Shown: one piece after another, positions 46,275 to 55,881 of the stretch
Layout: every line of letters begins with the position of its first letter
Position numbering within the stretch: position 1 is the first letter of the stretch
Assembly: GCF_000017545.1 (NCBI RefSeq)
Contig: NC_009718.1
Coordinates: 372,001-436,000 of the forward strand
Source: Fervidobacterium nodosum Rt17-B1
GTDB lineage: Bacteria > Thermotogota > Thermotogae > Thermotogales > Fervidobacteriaceae
DNA length: 64,000 nt
Direction of reading: 5' to 3'
Notes under the pieces: model-generated
Told to the model about the DNA's origin: nothing
The model's input: only the letters and a program-made list of their open reading frames with translations
The model's database searches: none
Position numbers and translations under genes: made by a program

Positions 46275-47032
46275 TTGAAACTTTGAAGATGGAGCTTGGA
46301 ATTATTAAATATAAATTTATTGATTTAAATTTAGATTCTAAGCAGATCTCTTTAGATATAAATATTGTTCCTTCCTTTAGCGGATTTTCGTTTACTATGC
46401 CTGATATAAAAGAAATTGCTCTCTCAAAAAATAATTTGAAAATAGATTCGCTTTTCCAAAATGTTGATGCAATGATAAAAAATTTTTCTGTGAGTGATTT
46501 TAAGAAAAGTATCGAAACTCTTTACTTTCCAAACAAGGAAACTTTTGAAAGCAAAGGCATAGAAAGAATAGTTGTAAAGTTTTCTGATGTTATAGAGAAA
46601 ATTAACTTTCAAAAAAAAGAAGTTAACATAGACTTGTTGGAGAAAAAATTAAGCATATCTAGTATAGAAACAAATATTATCTTGCAAATTAAAATCAAAA
46701 ATACAAAACTCTTGTTGAAAAAATATATATCTTTCAAATCAAATTTCTTGGGAAATTTATCTTTTTGTTTTTATTTACCTTGTGAATATGTGGAGAAAGA
46801 AAAAATACTCAACGCTGTTAAAGCTTTGAGAGAGAAATATGATATATCTAAATTGAAATTCTATGCATATTACAAAGATATCCCTCTTGGAATAGCAAAA
46901 AATATAAGAATAGCTAATTCAAAAAAACTCTTTGTTTTGTACGATATAGAAAAAATAAGGAAAAGCAAAGGTGAATTAAAAAACATAATTGTTTTTAGAT
47001 ACGAAGACAAATATCTCTATTATTCTGTATAA
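46253..47032 (+). CDS. Unknown Lys/Ile-rich protein, end of flagellar operon
   Basis: 259 residues, rich in Lys and Ile, of alternating beta-alpha character; no signal or membrane segment. It starts at ATG 46253 within the previous gene, without a strong ribosome site, as expected for coupling. The last gene of the operon. No family recognised. Confidence 0.72.
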   Translation: MRIAREIIETLKMELGIIKYKFIDLNLDSKQISLDINIVPSFSGFSFTMPDIKEIALSKNNLKIDSLFQNVDAMIKNFSVSDFKKSIETLYFPNKETFESKGIERIVVKFSDVIEKINFQKKEVNIDLLEKKLSISSIETNIILQIKIKNTKLLLKKYISFKSNFLGNLSFCFYLPCEYVEKEKILNAVKALREKYDISKLKFYAYYKDIPLGIAKNIRIANSKKLFVLYDIEKIRKSKGELKNIIVFRYEDKYLYYSV

Positions 47033-47296
47033 ATACTTTTGGATAAAAATAATTCAACAAAATCATACTTTGAGTTTTTTAATTACATTGCTAACATATT
47101 AGTAGTACAATCACTCCTTAAAAAATTCATTTTTTGAGTTATATTTATATATTCTATGTCAAAGAAAATAATTTTAACCTTTATTTAACATCATTATGGT
47201 AGTTATAATTTAGCATTCGTGTGAAAATATGGATAGTTATTATCTATTTTTATTTCCAGCAAAAGTTAAATATGAGCTATTTTCTTAATGATGCTG
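47033..47296. other. AT-rich intergenic region
   Basis: 264 bp without coding character. It contains no clear terminator for the flagellar operon and no recognisable left end for the transposon remnant that follows. Confidence 0.6.
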
Positions 47297-48082
47297 TTAA
47301 CTAGTAGTGATGATGGAAGCTAAAGCTGTAATCATCTCATTTTCGTTCTCATATAACTTGCATAGGTTCCTTACTACACAAAAACCATTTACATAGTACC
47401 GTATGTTGCTAAATTTCTTGAAGCTCCTTTTCGCCCTAACAAACATCTTAAATAACGAAAATTTCGATTCACATTCGTTGTTTTTACCTAGTCTTACTTC
47501 TCTGTGCTCAACATTATCAAAATTTAGTTTCACTGCTATCTCGTACGCTTTTAGTCCATCAGTTATTAACTCTATTTGGACTTCATCACCATGAACTTTA
47601 AATACATTCTCAAACTCAAAAAGCGAAATAACAGAAGATAACTTGATAATCCATTTGTAAATAGCGACATGAGAGACATTGATATTCAAGCAAGCTTTAA
47701 TAGCACGAAGAGAAAGGTTGTATTTGAAGTACAAGATGAAAGCTTTGAGAATGATATAGATAGGGAAACGGAAGAATTTGAAAGGATGAAAGTTGAAAGG
47801 CACAGGCTGGGGAAGAGAAAGTGGAACAGAAGTTTTGAAGTTGCACTTTCTGCATCTGAAACGAACGAAATAACGGCGGATTTTGTAAATTTCCATGACA
47901 TGGTTACAATGAACACAACGAGGGTAAGGGAAAGAAAAAAGTTTGTGTTTTTTGGTGAAAGAAAGTTTAAAATAACGCTTGCAATCTTTGCAAAAGAAGA
48001 TTTGGTTTTTGAACTTATCATGACCGTTTTTGATGAAGTTAGAAGAGCCACAATGAGGGCATTTGAGTTGGACATTAACCAT
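47297..48082 (-). pseudogene. IS6/IS240-like transposase with internal deletion
   Basis: The open frame is 261 residues. N-terminal zinc fingers CPHCGSSNFIKNGHDKFK (then CKDC) and CVHCNHVMEIYKIRRY with CRKC, an HTH-like INVSHVAIYKWIIKL, then catalytic landmarks VHGDEVQ (first Asp) and LITDGLKAYEIAV (second Asp) only 8 residues apart; normally about 60-70 residues separate them. Downstream NNECESKFSLFK supplies Glu. An in-frame loss of part of the catalytic core is the best reading, so it should be inactive. ATG follows AGGAGGT. Confidence 0.78.
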
Positions 48083-48128
48083 ATCGGGATACCTCCTTAT
48101 TGAGAGTATATTGGGGGGTGTCCCCTAT

Positions 48129-48189
48129 TTAAGAAGATAATATGGTTTTTGAAATTTATCAATACCTTTGGTTAACAAAATCTTCTTAA
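48129..48189. promoter_or_regulatory. Inverted repeat in front of the rnf operon
   Basis: TTAAGAAGAT (48129-48138) and ATCTTCTTAA (48180-48189) are perfect arms 41 nt apart. The right arm ends 5 nt before the GGGAGG of rnfC. It could be a control hairpin in the leader RNA, or an operator pair. Confidence 0.45.
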
Positions 48190-48207
48190 TTTTGGGAGGT
48201 GTGGTAG

Positions 48208-49515
48208 GTGAAATTGCTAACTTTTAAAGGTGGTGTACATCCACCTGAAAAGAAATATACAGAGCATGAAGAGATTCGAAAAGCACCACTTCCAGAAAAA
48301 GTTGTTGTCTTTATGGCTCAACATGCTGGCACTCCTGCAAAGCCTATAGTCGAAGTTGGTCAAGAGGTTAAGACAGGCCAAGTCATTGGTGAACCTCAAG
48401 GTGCTATTTCCGCATATGTTCATTCTCCCGTAACCGGAAAAGTGGTAAGCATAGCAAAAGTAAATAGTAACGTACATGGAATGGCTGTTGATGCCGTAAC
48501 AATTGAACGAACTAGTGATGATGATTGGGAATTACTGCCAAAATTAGACTATCGATCTGCAACGAAAGAGGAATTACTAGATAATATCAAAAAAGCAGGT
48601 ATTGTTGGACTCGGTGGAGCTATGTTCCCAACTCACGTTAAACTTAATCCACCAAAACCTGTTGACACACTTATTATTAATGGTGCCGAGTGTGAGCCAT
48701 ACTTAACAATTGACCACAGGGTTATGCTGGAAATGTCAGATGAAATTTTAATAGGTATTGAAATAGCAAAGAAAATTTTAGGGGTCAAAGAGGTTTACAT
48801 TGGTATAGAAAATAACAAAAAAGATGCAATAGAATTATTGGAAAAAAAGTGGAATGGAAATGTCAAAGTTGCGGCATTAAAAACAAAGTATCCTCAAGGT
48901 GCTGAAAAACAGCTCATAAAAGCTATAACAGGAAGGGAAGTACCAAGTGGTGGTCTTCCTTCAGATGTTGGAGTAGTTGTTCAAAATGTTAGTACGATGT
49001 TAGCTATAAAAGAAGCAGTCGTTGATGGAAAACCTTTAATAGAAAGAGGGCTTACGCTAACTGGAGAGGGAGTAAAAGAAAAAGGCAATTGGTGGGTTAG
49101 AATAGGTACGCCAATTTCATGGATTATAGAAAAACTAGGTAACGGTTTTGTAGAAGGTTTACAGGAAGTTAAAGTACTTATGGGTGGACCTATGATGGGA
49201 ATTCCAGTTTCGTCACTTGATACTCCTATATTAAAAGGAAATAATGGTTTAACGATCATAACAGAACAAAAAAGAGAATCAACAAACTGTATTAGGTGTT
49301 CTTACTGTGTACATGTCTGTCCAATGAATTTGCAACCGTACTTACTTGACTTACTATCAAGAAAGAAGAAATACGATGAAGCTGCTGCTATCGGGTTACT
49401 TGATTGTATTGAATGTGGTTCTTGTACTTACATCTGTCCAGCGAATGTTGAGCATGTTAAGTCAATAAAACTTGCTAAAAAAGTTTACCGCACATTGAGA
49501 GGTGGTAAAAAATGA
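48208..49515 (+). CDS. rnfC: Rnf complex subunit RnfC
   Basis: NADH/flavin/FeS subunit, 435 residues. Two 4Fe-4S motifs near the end (CIRCSYCVHVCP and CIECGSCTYICP) set it apart from NqrA. IGGAMFPTHVKL-like LGGAMFPTHVKLNPP and NGAECEPYLTIDHR are the family core. It starts at GTG 48208, 8 nt from GGAGG. Confidence 0.95.
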   Translation: MKLLTFKGGVHPPEKKYTEHEEIRKAPLPEKVVVFMAQHAGTPAKPIVEVGQEVKTGQVIGEPQGAISAYVHSPVTGKVVSIAKVNSNVHGMAVDAVTIERTSDDDWELLPKLDYRSATKEELLDNIKKAGIVGLGGAMFPTHVKLNPPKPVDTLIINGAECEPYLTIDHRVMLEMSDEILIGIEIAKKILGVKEVYIGIENNKKDAIELLEKKWNGNVKVAALKTKYPQGAEKQLIKAITGREVPSGGLPSDVGVVVQNVSTMLAIKEAVVDGKPLIERGLTLTGEGVKEKGNWWVRIGTPISWIIEKLGNGFVEGLQEVKVLMGGPMMGIPVSSLDTPILKGNNGLTIITEQKRESTNCIRCSYCVHVCPMNLQPYLLDLLSRKKKYDEAAAIGLLDCIECGSCTYICPANVEHVKSIKLAKKVYRTLRGGKK

Positions 49516-50489
49516 AGCTTCTTACAACAAGCGCACCACATGTGAGAAATGAAGATTCAACAAGGAAGATAATGATAGATGTTTTGATAGCACTAGTACC
49601 TGCTGTTATTGGTGCAACTTACTTTTTCGGATTGTACGCGTTAGTACTATCTGTAATTGGTATGGTAAGTGCTGAACTGATTGAACTTTTTATAATGCGT
49701 GTTCTTAGGAAAGATAAATCTTTTGCTCCAAATGGGAGTGCTGCTGTCACTGGATTACTACTTGCTTTGAACGTTAGTGCCGCGACACCATGGTGGGTTT
49801 TACTTATTGGTGTAGTGTTTGCTATAGCAATCGTTAAGCATGCATTTGGTGGCTTAGGGCAAAATATATTCAACCCAGCTTTAGCTGCAAGAGTTTTCTT
49901 ACTTATATCTTTCCCAACAGCAATGACTACATGGTATAAACCTATAACATCATTTACTGGATGGTATTCCGCAGATGTTCAAACGACTGCAACACCACTT
50001 GCTATTTTAAAATTACAAGGTTTCAGTAAAGTTATGGAATCAACATCCTATATAGATCTTATATTTGGAAATATAGGTGGTTGTATAGGTGAAACAAGTG
50101 CCATACTCCTACTCATTGGTTTTATTTACCTTGTACTTAGGGGAAGGATTAAAGTTGTTATTCCTGCTACTTATATTCTCACTGTTTTAGTGATGGCTTC
50201 TATTTTCTATGCAATTAACCCTGAAAAATTCGGTTCTCCAGTATTTCATCTCTTTGCTGGTGGTCTAATGCTTGGTGCTTTGTTCATGGCAACAGACATG
50301 GTTACAAGTCCTATGACGCTAAAAGGTCAAGCGATATTTGGTTTAGGATGCGGTTTACTTACAATGATAATTAGATACTTTGGTGGATATCCTGAGGGCG
50401 TATCTTTGTCCATACTTCTTATGAATGCTTTGGTACCTATGATTGATAGATACACCCAACCCAAAATCTTTGGGAGGCGAAAATCATGA
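49512..50489 (+). CDS. rnfD: Rnf complex subunit RnfD
   Basis: Membrane subunit with about nine helices, 325 residues. The flavinylation motif is QTTATPLAIL; the covalent FMN site is Thr at about 161. Overlaps rnfC and rnfG by 4 nt each. Confidence 0.94.
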   Translation: MKLLTTSAPHVRNEDSTRKIMIDVLIALVPAVIGATYFFGLYALVLSVIGMVSAELIELFIMRVLRKDKSFAPNGSAAVTGLLLALNVSAATPWWVLLIGVVFAIAIVKHAFGGLGQNIFNPALAARVFLLISFPTAMTTWYKPITSFTGWYSADVQTTATPLAILKLQGFSKVMESTSYIDLIFGNIGGCIGETSAILLLIGFIYLVLRGRIKVVIPATYILTVLVMASIFYAINPEKFGSPVFHLFAGGLMLGALFMATDMVTSPMTLKGQAIFGLGCGLLTMIIRYFGGYPEGVSLSILLMNALVPMIDRYTQPKIFGRRKS

Positions 50490-51175
50490 AAAAAGAAACC
50501 TTAAAACTTAGCTTAACTCTCATGTTTTACACTTTAATAGCAGGAATAGCTCTTGCATTAGTTTACCAAATAACAGAACAAAGAATTGCAGAAGCCGAAC
50601 TTGCGAATGTTATAAAATCTATGGAATTTTTGCTTACTGATGAAAATAACAATCAAATTGTTGATAGCGATACTATAAAAAAATTAGTTATTGAAAAACG
50701 TCAAGAAAGTGGTAAAGAACTTTACTCTGACGGTGTAGGAACAGTTATTTCACCAGTTTACGAATTTGAGTCAAACAATGTAAAATACTATGTTTTAACT
50801 GGAAACGCTGTAGGGTACGGTGGAAAAGTTTTAACAATGGCAGCTTTTAAATATGAAAATGGGGAACTTTCACTTTACAAAATAAAAGTCCTTGATTATT
50901 CGCAAGAGACACCAGGGCTTGGCGCAAAAATAGCAGATGGAAATATACAAGCAAGGTTTTATCCTATTCCTGAAGAAGGTTTGAAGAATGGTTTGAAAGT
51001 AGATAAAGACGCAGGTAAACAAACTATAGATCCTGAAACTGCAAAAACGGAAGGCGTTGCAAAAGTTTCCGATGTGATGACTGGTGCAACAATAACACCT
51101 CGAGCTGTTGCAAATTCTATAAATGCTATGTATAAATTCTTAAAAGAGAAATACACACAAGGAGGTGGCAATTAA
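50486..51175 (+). CDS. rnfG: Rnf complex subunit RnfG
   Basis: 229 residues: N-terminal helix (LMFYTLIAGIALALVYQI), then an extracytoplasmic FMN-binding domain with DVMTGATITPRAVANSI, covalent FMN on Thr about 202. The next gene follows directly. Confidence 0.94.
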   Translation: MKKETLKLSLTLMFYTLIAGIALALVYQITEQRIAEAELANVIKSMEFLLTDENNNQIVDSDTIKKLVIEKRQESGKELYSDGVGTVISPVYEFESNNVKYYVLTGNAVGYGGKVLTMAAFKYENGELSLYKIKVLDYSQETPGLGAKIADGNIQARFYPIPEEGLKNGLKVDKDAGKQTIDPETAKTEGVAKVSDVMTGATITPRAVANSINAMYKFLKEKYTQGGGN

Positions 51176-51828
51176 TGGCCTCTAAGATTTCTGAATTTAC
51201 AAAGGGTATAATAAAAGATAATCCAACATATGTTCAGGTACTTGGTATGTGCCCTACTCTTGCCACAACAACAAGTGCGAAAAACGGATTTGGAATGGGA
51301 CTTGCCGCAACAGCTGTTCTTGTTATGTCAAACGTTGTTATATCTTCAATAAGAAAAACTGTTCCAGAAAAAATAAGAATCCCTATATTTATAACAGTTA
51401 TTGCAACATTCGTTACGATTGTTGATTTACTCATGCACGCATTTACTTACGATCTATGGAAAACACTTGGTCTCTTTATTCCACTCATAGTTGTCAACTG
51501 TATAATCATGGGTAGAGCCGAAGCTTATGCCTCGAAACATGGAGTTTTAGATTCTCTGCTAGATGGACTTGGAATGGGTGTTGGATTCACACTAAGTTTA
51601 ACTCTTCTTGGAAGCATAAGAGAATTACTTGGTAATGGTTCCATATTTGATATAACAATTTGGGGTAAAGCATTTAATATGTTTGTCATGATTCTCCCAC
51701 CAGGTGCTTACTTAACACTTGGGTTGCTTGCGGCACTTTTTGCAGCGATATCAATTAAAAAAGAAGAAAGAGCTAAAAAATCAGCACAACAAGCAGGTCA
51801 AGCACAGAAAGTTGGTGAGGCAAAATGA
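51175..51828 (+). CDS. rnfE: Rnf complex subunit RnfE
   Basis: Six-helix membrane subunit, 217 residues. The N-terminus FTKGIIKDNPTYVQVLGMCPTLA and NCIIMGRAEAYAS are the RnfE/RnfA family marks. Basic Lys/Ala-rich tail of about 25 residues. Overlaps rnfA by 4 nt. Confidence 0.94.
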   Translation: MASKISEFTKGIIKDNPTYVQVLGMCPTLATTTSAKNGFGMGLAATAVLVMSNVVISSIRKTVPEKIRIPIFITVIATFVTIVDLLMHAFTYDLWKTLGLFIPLIVVNCIIMGRAEAYASKHGVLDSLLDGLGMGVGFTLSLTLLGSIRELLGNGSIFDITIWGKAFNMFVMILPPGAYLTLGLLAALFAAISIKKEERAKKSAQQAGQAQKVGEAK

Positions 51829-52397
51829 AATTATTCCTTATACTTTTATCAGCAATGCTTATAAATAACTATGTCTTTGTTAGGTTTCTTGGAATTTGTC
51901 CATTTTTAGGTGTTTCTAAAAGAGTTTCAACAGCTCTTGGTATGGGTATTGCGGTTATATTCGTTCTCGTTATGTCATCAGCGATTTCTTGGGCTTTAGA
52001 TTTAGTTTTAATATCAATGCATTTGGAATTTTTACGTACAATTGTTTTCATACTTGTTATAGCTACGTTTGTTCAATTTGTTGAAGCGTTCTTAAAGAAA
52101 AATAATCCTACACTTTACGAAGCACTTGGAATATACTTGCCACTTATAACAACAAACTGTATCATTCTCGGTATTGCAATCGTTAACAGCCTTTCGAAAT
52201 ACAACCTCCTCGAGGCGGTTTTTAATGCTTTGGGAGCCGGACTTGGATTTTTGTTGGCATTGATAATCTTTGCAACTATAAGGGAACGTTTGGAACTTTA
52301 CGACATTCCAAAACCTTTCCAAAATCTTCCTATATCCATGATTATAGCTTCCTTACTTTCACTTGCATTTATGGGCTTCCAAGGAATGATAAAATAG
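51825..52397 (+). CDS. rnfA: Rnf complex subunit RnfA
   Basis: Six-helix subunit, 190 residues: INNYVFVRFLGICPFLGVS and LGIYLPLITTNCIILGIAI. It closes the operon; a terminator follows within 40 nt, so rnfB is not next to it. Confidence 0.95.
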   Translation: MKLFLILLSAMLINNYVFVRFLGICPFLGVSKRVSTALGMGIAVIFVLVMSSAISWALDLVLISMHLEFLRTIVFILVIATFVQFVEAFLKKNNPTLYEALGIYLPLITTNCIILGIAIVNSLSKYNLLEAVFNALGAGLGFLLALIIFATIRERLELYDIPKPFQNLPISMIIASLLSLAFMGFQGMIK

Positions 52398-52436
52398 TTC
52401 TTTATAAAAAATTAGGTAAACTTAAACTAATTTTTG

Positions 52437-52468
52437 GCAGTCAGCATTAAGCTGGCTGCTTTCTTTTT
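52437..52468 (+). terminator. Terminator after rnfA
   Basis: GCAGTCAGC (52437-52445) pairs with GCTGGCTGC (52451-52459, one G-T pair), followed by TTTCTTTTT. Confidence 0.9.
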
Positions 52469-52497
52469 AAATTCATATTCAAATATTTAGGAATATA

Positions 52498-52506
52498 TGG
52501 TAAAAT
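52498..52506 (+). promoter_or_regulatory. Extended -10 promoter of pnp
   Basis: TGGTAAAAT (52498-52506), 52 nt upstream of the pnp ATG. Confidence 0.55.
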
Positions 52507-52558
52507 ATCTTGATAAAGCTCTTAATATTAAAGTAAAACAGAATTTGGAGGTGTAGGT

Positions 52559-54640
52559 ATGAAAGAGTGGAGGAAAAATTTATTTGGGAGAGAATGGCTA
52601 TTTCAGCACGGTAAAGTAGCAAAACAATCTGCAGGCTCAATATGGGCGAGGTTTGGTGATAGTGTTGTTCTTGCAACGGTTAATGTTTCAGATAATGTTG
52701 TTGAAGGAATAGACTTTGTTCCTTTAACAGTCGAGTTTATGGAAAAATTTTACGCTGCTGGAAAAATACCTGGAGGCTTTGTAAAAAGAGAAGGCAAACC
52801 ATCAGAAAGTGGAATACTTTCATCGAGACTTATTGATAGGCCTATTAGACCTCTTTTCCCAAAAAATTTAAGGAATGAAGTTCAAGTTATAGTAACTGTC
52901 CTTTCCGTTGACCCCAATTGTCCAACTGATGTGCTTGGAATTACCGCCGCTTCGCTTGCTTTGAATATTTCAAGAGTCCCTTTTGATGGTATCGTAGCCG
53001 GTGTTCAAATAGGATACGTTGACGGTCAATTTATCGTTTTTCCAACTGCAGAACAATTGGAAAGAAGTAAGATAGATATAGTAGTTGCTGGTACAAAAGA
53101 TGCTATAACGATGGTCGAAGGTGAAGCAAAGGAAGTTACTGAAGAAGAAATGCTTCAAGCACTTATGACAGCGCATGAAGCAATTAAACAAATTGTTGCT
53201 TTCCAGGAAGAGGTAATTAAAGAATTTAATGTTGAAAAAATGCCTCTCCCAGAACCAAAGTACAATGTTGAATTAGTCGAAAAATTCGTAGAATATATAG
53301 ATATGACGGAACTTGAAAAGAGAATATTCGCTAGAGGTAAACAAGAAAGAGCGGAAATGGCTGATGAGTATTACGAAAGTATTGTTCAAAAATTCTTTGA
53401 AGATAACAATATACCTGAAGAAGAACAAGAAGAATACGCAATACCTCTGAAGGAAAAATACGATGAAATATCAAAAAAATTGATGCGAAAGATAATTATA
53501 GAAAGAGGGCTAAGGGCTGACGGAAGAGGTCCAAAAGATATAAGACCAATTACTTGTGAAGTCGGGCTTTTACCACGAACTCATGGTTCTTCGCTTTTCA
53601 CACGTGGTGAAACTCAAAGCTTAGGAATAGTTACATTGGGATCACCTGCGGAAGAACAAATAATCGATACTTTAATTGAAGAAGGTACAAAGAGATTTAT
53701 ATTGCACTATAATTTCCCGCCGTTTTCAACTGGTGAAGTCAAACCGCTGAGAGGACCAAGTAGAAGGGAAATCGGTCATGGTCATCTTGCTGAAAGAGCG
53801 GTTAAGGCGATAATTCCACCAGAGGACGAATTTCCATATGTCATTCGTGTTGTTTCAGAAATTCTTGAATCAAACGGTTCTTCCTCAATGGCAACGGTCT
53901 GTTCAGCCTCGCTCGCGCTTATGGATGCTGGTGTACCTACTAAAAAACATGTTGCAGGTGTTGCGATGGGACTAATCTTAGAAGAAGGCAAAGGAGTTAT
54001 ATTAACAGATATAATAGGTCTTGAAGACCACTGGGGAGATATGGATTTCAAAGTTGCAGGTACGAAAGATGGTATTACCGCATTCCAAATGGACTGTAAA
54101 GTTTCTGGGGTTAGTGAAGAACTTTTAAGACAAGCATTGTACCAAGCTAAAGAAGCCAGAATGTTTATACTAGATAAACTTTATGAAACTATTTCTGAAC
54201 CCAGGAAAGAACTTTCTCCTTATGCACCAAGAATTAGTTGGTTCTTCATAGATCCAACAAGATCTGGAGAACTCATTGGACCTGGTGGAAAAACTATAAA
54301 ATCGATAATTAAAATGTTCGATGTTGAAATTTCGTTAGATGATTCCACTGGTAAAGTAACTGTTAGTGGTGTTGATGCCGAAAAAGTACAGGAAGCCGTT
54401 GAATATATTCAAAATATGTTTAGAGACATATCAATTGGCGATTTGTACACAGGAAAAGTTACGAGAGTTGAAAACTACGGTATATTTGTTGAAATCATGC
54501 CCGGAAAAATAGGTTTAGTTCATTCAAGCAAACTTGGGAATGTAAAACCCACATCGTTTAAAGTTGGAGATAAAATAAAAGTTGAAGTTATAAACATCGA
54601 CGATGCGGGAAGGTTGCAATTTAGGAGGTTGGAAGAGTAA
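52559..54640 (+). CDS. pnp: Polyribonucleotide nucleotidyltransferase
   Basis: 3'-5' phosphorolytic RNase, 693 residues. Two RNase PH domains around an alpha linker (second one [18 protein letters not shown] onward, catalytic region [19 protein letters not shown]), KH domain [15 protein letters not shown], and S1 domain [23 protein letters not shown] 52559 after GGAGGTG. rpsO, often beside pnp, is absent here. Confidence 0.97.
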   Translation: MKEWRKNLFGREWLFQHGKVAKQSAGSIWARFGDSVVLATVNVSDNVVEGIDFVPLTVEFMEKFYAAGKIPGGFVKREGKPSESGILSSRLIDRPIRPLFPKNLRNEVQVIVTVLSVDPNCPTDVLGITAASLALNISRVPFDGIVAGVQIGYVDGQFIVFPTAEQLERSKIDIVVAGTKDAITMVEGEAKEVTEEEMLQALMTAHEAIKQIVAFQEEVIKEFNVEKMPLPEPKYNVELVEKFVEYIDMTELEKRIFARGKQERAEMADEYYESIVQKFFEDNNIPEEEQEEYAIPLKEKYDEISKKLMRKIIIERGLRADGRGPKDIRPITCEVGLLPRTHGSSLFTRGETQSLGIVTLGSPAEEQIIDTLIEEGTKRFILHYNFPPFSTGEVKPLRGPSRREIGHGHLAERAVKAIIPPEDEFPYVIRVVSEILESNGSSSMATVCSASLALMDAGVPTKKHVAGVAMGLILEEGKGVILTDIIGLEDHWGDMDFKVAGTKDGITAFQMDCKVSGVSEELLRQALYQAKEARMFILDKLYETISEPRKELSPYAPRISWFFIDPTRSGELIGPGGKTIKSIIKMFDVEISLDDSTGKVTVSGVDAEKVQEAVEYIQNMFRDISIGDLYTGKVTRVENYGIFVEIMPGKIGLVHSSKLGNVKPTSFKVGDKIKVEVINIDDAGRLQFRRLEE

Positions 54641-54641
54641 T

Positions 54642-55865
54642 ATGATAAAAAGATTAGCAGAAAACATATTTTACTACGAAATACCAGGGGTTCGCTCAGT
54701 GACAATTGCATTTATCATTGGAACTGGTCCGGTCTATGAACCGGACAATTTACTCGGTATATCTCACTTTATAGAGCACACAGTGTTCAGAAAAACAAAA
54801 AAGAGAAGCCTAAAAAAAATAAAGCTTCCAATCGAGCAAGTTGGCGGAATATTAAATGCATGGACAGACAAAGAATCAACTGTTTACTATGCGAAAGTGC
54901 CTTCTACATTCTTTAAAACAGCTTTCCAAATACTTAAAGAGCTTGTTTTTGAACCAGATTTTATAGAGAAAAACGTTGAATTGGAAAGAAAAATTATACT
55001 CCAAGAATACTATTCCGATCAGGAAATTCCTGAACAAAGGCTTTTCAACAAATTTTTTGAAAATTTAATAGAAGGGCCACACTCTAAATCTATAATTGGC
55101 ACGGAAGAGACAATAAAAAATATCACGTTAAACGATATTATAAATTTTCACAATGAAATGTACACACCTTATAATGTAAAATTAATATTAGCTGGATACA
55201 TTGAACCACAAGACTTAAAAATGGTAGAAGAGCTGAGTTTAGAAGACGGTTTTAAAACAGCAAAACATAAGTCAAAACTAAAAACAGGAATTGTTTGTGA
55301 CAAATTTAATGAGACACAACAGATGCACTTTTTATTTTCTCATGAAGGAATCCCTTTAACAGATGAAGAATATGCTTATCCCGCGATGGTTTTAAACACT
55401 TTACTTAGTAGTGGCATGAGTTCTTTATTATTTGAGTACATCCGTGAGAAGAAAGGGCTTGTTTACGACATATCCACAACAAACATCCAATCAAAAGAAT
55501 GGGGGGTATTTTCAATATACGCTGCAACATCTGTTGAAAATTCAGAAAAGTTATTTAAAGAGCTCTTTTCTCTGCTTAAAAACTTTAATTTGACGAAGAA
55601 GCTATTTGAATATGGTAAAAAAAGGCTATTAGGCTCTTTAGAACTTCTAACCGAAAGTACATCAGCTCTCACTTCACTCTATATCCAATACTTGGTAAAC
55701 GATTTGGAGGTCAAAACAATTGACAAAATAATTGAAAGAATTAAACAGGTTACAGAAAAAGATGTAGAAAATGCATATGAGAAATTAATAAAAGGACAGT
55801 GGTCATTAACATATGTTACACCAGAAAAGGAACTTGATATTGCAACCGAAGAGTTGATAATCTAA
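54642..55865 (+). CDS. M16 family zinc peptidase
   Basis: 407 residues. The inverted zinc motif HFIEH (residues about 47-51) with downstream Glu ([14 protein letters not shown]) fits the active beta-type peptidase. The C-terminal half is the second M16 domain. ATG 54642 lies 14 nt after AGGAGG and 1 bp past pnp stop. The pnp-M16 pair occurs in several bacteria; the substrate is unknown. Confidence 0.9.
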   Translation: MIKRLAENIFYYEIPGVRSVTIAFIIGTGPVYEPDNLLGISHFIEHTVFRKTKKRSLKKIKLPIEQVGGILNAWTDKESTVYYAKVPSTFFKTAFQILKELVFEPDFIEKNVELERKIILQEYYSDQEIPEQRLFNKFFENLIEGPHSKSIIGTEETIKNITLNDIINFHNEMYTPYNVKLILAGYIEPQDLKMVEELSLEDGFKTAKHKSKLKTGIVCDKFNETQQMHFLFSHEGIPLTDEEYAYPAMVLNTLLSSGMSSLLFEYIREKKGLVYDISTTNIQSKEWGVFSIYAATSVENSEKLFKELFSLLKNFNLTKKLFEYGKKRLLGSLELLTESTSALTSLYIQYLVNDLEVKTIDKIIERIKQVTEKDVENAYEKLIKGQWSLTYVTPEKELDIATEELII

Positions 55866-55881
55866 ACACGGAGGTGTTAAA

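Noticed and set aside
47669-48103. 144-codon frame on the plus strand over the transposase remnant
   Set aside because: It is antisense to a gene with recognisable zinc fingers and has no ribosome site.
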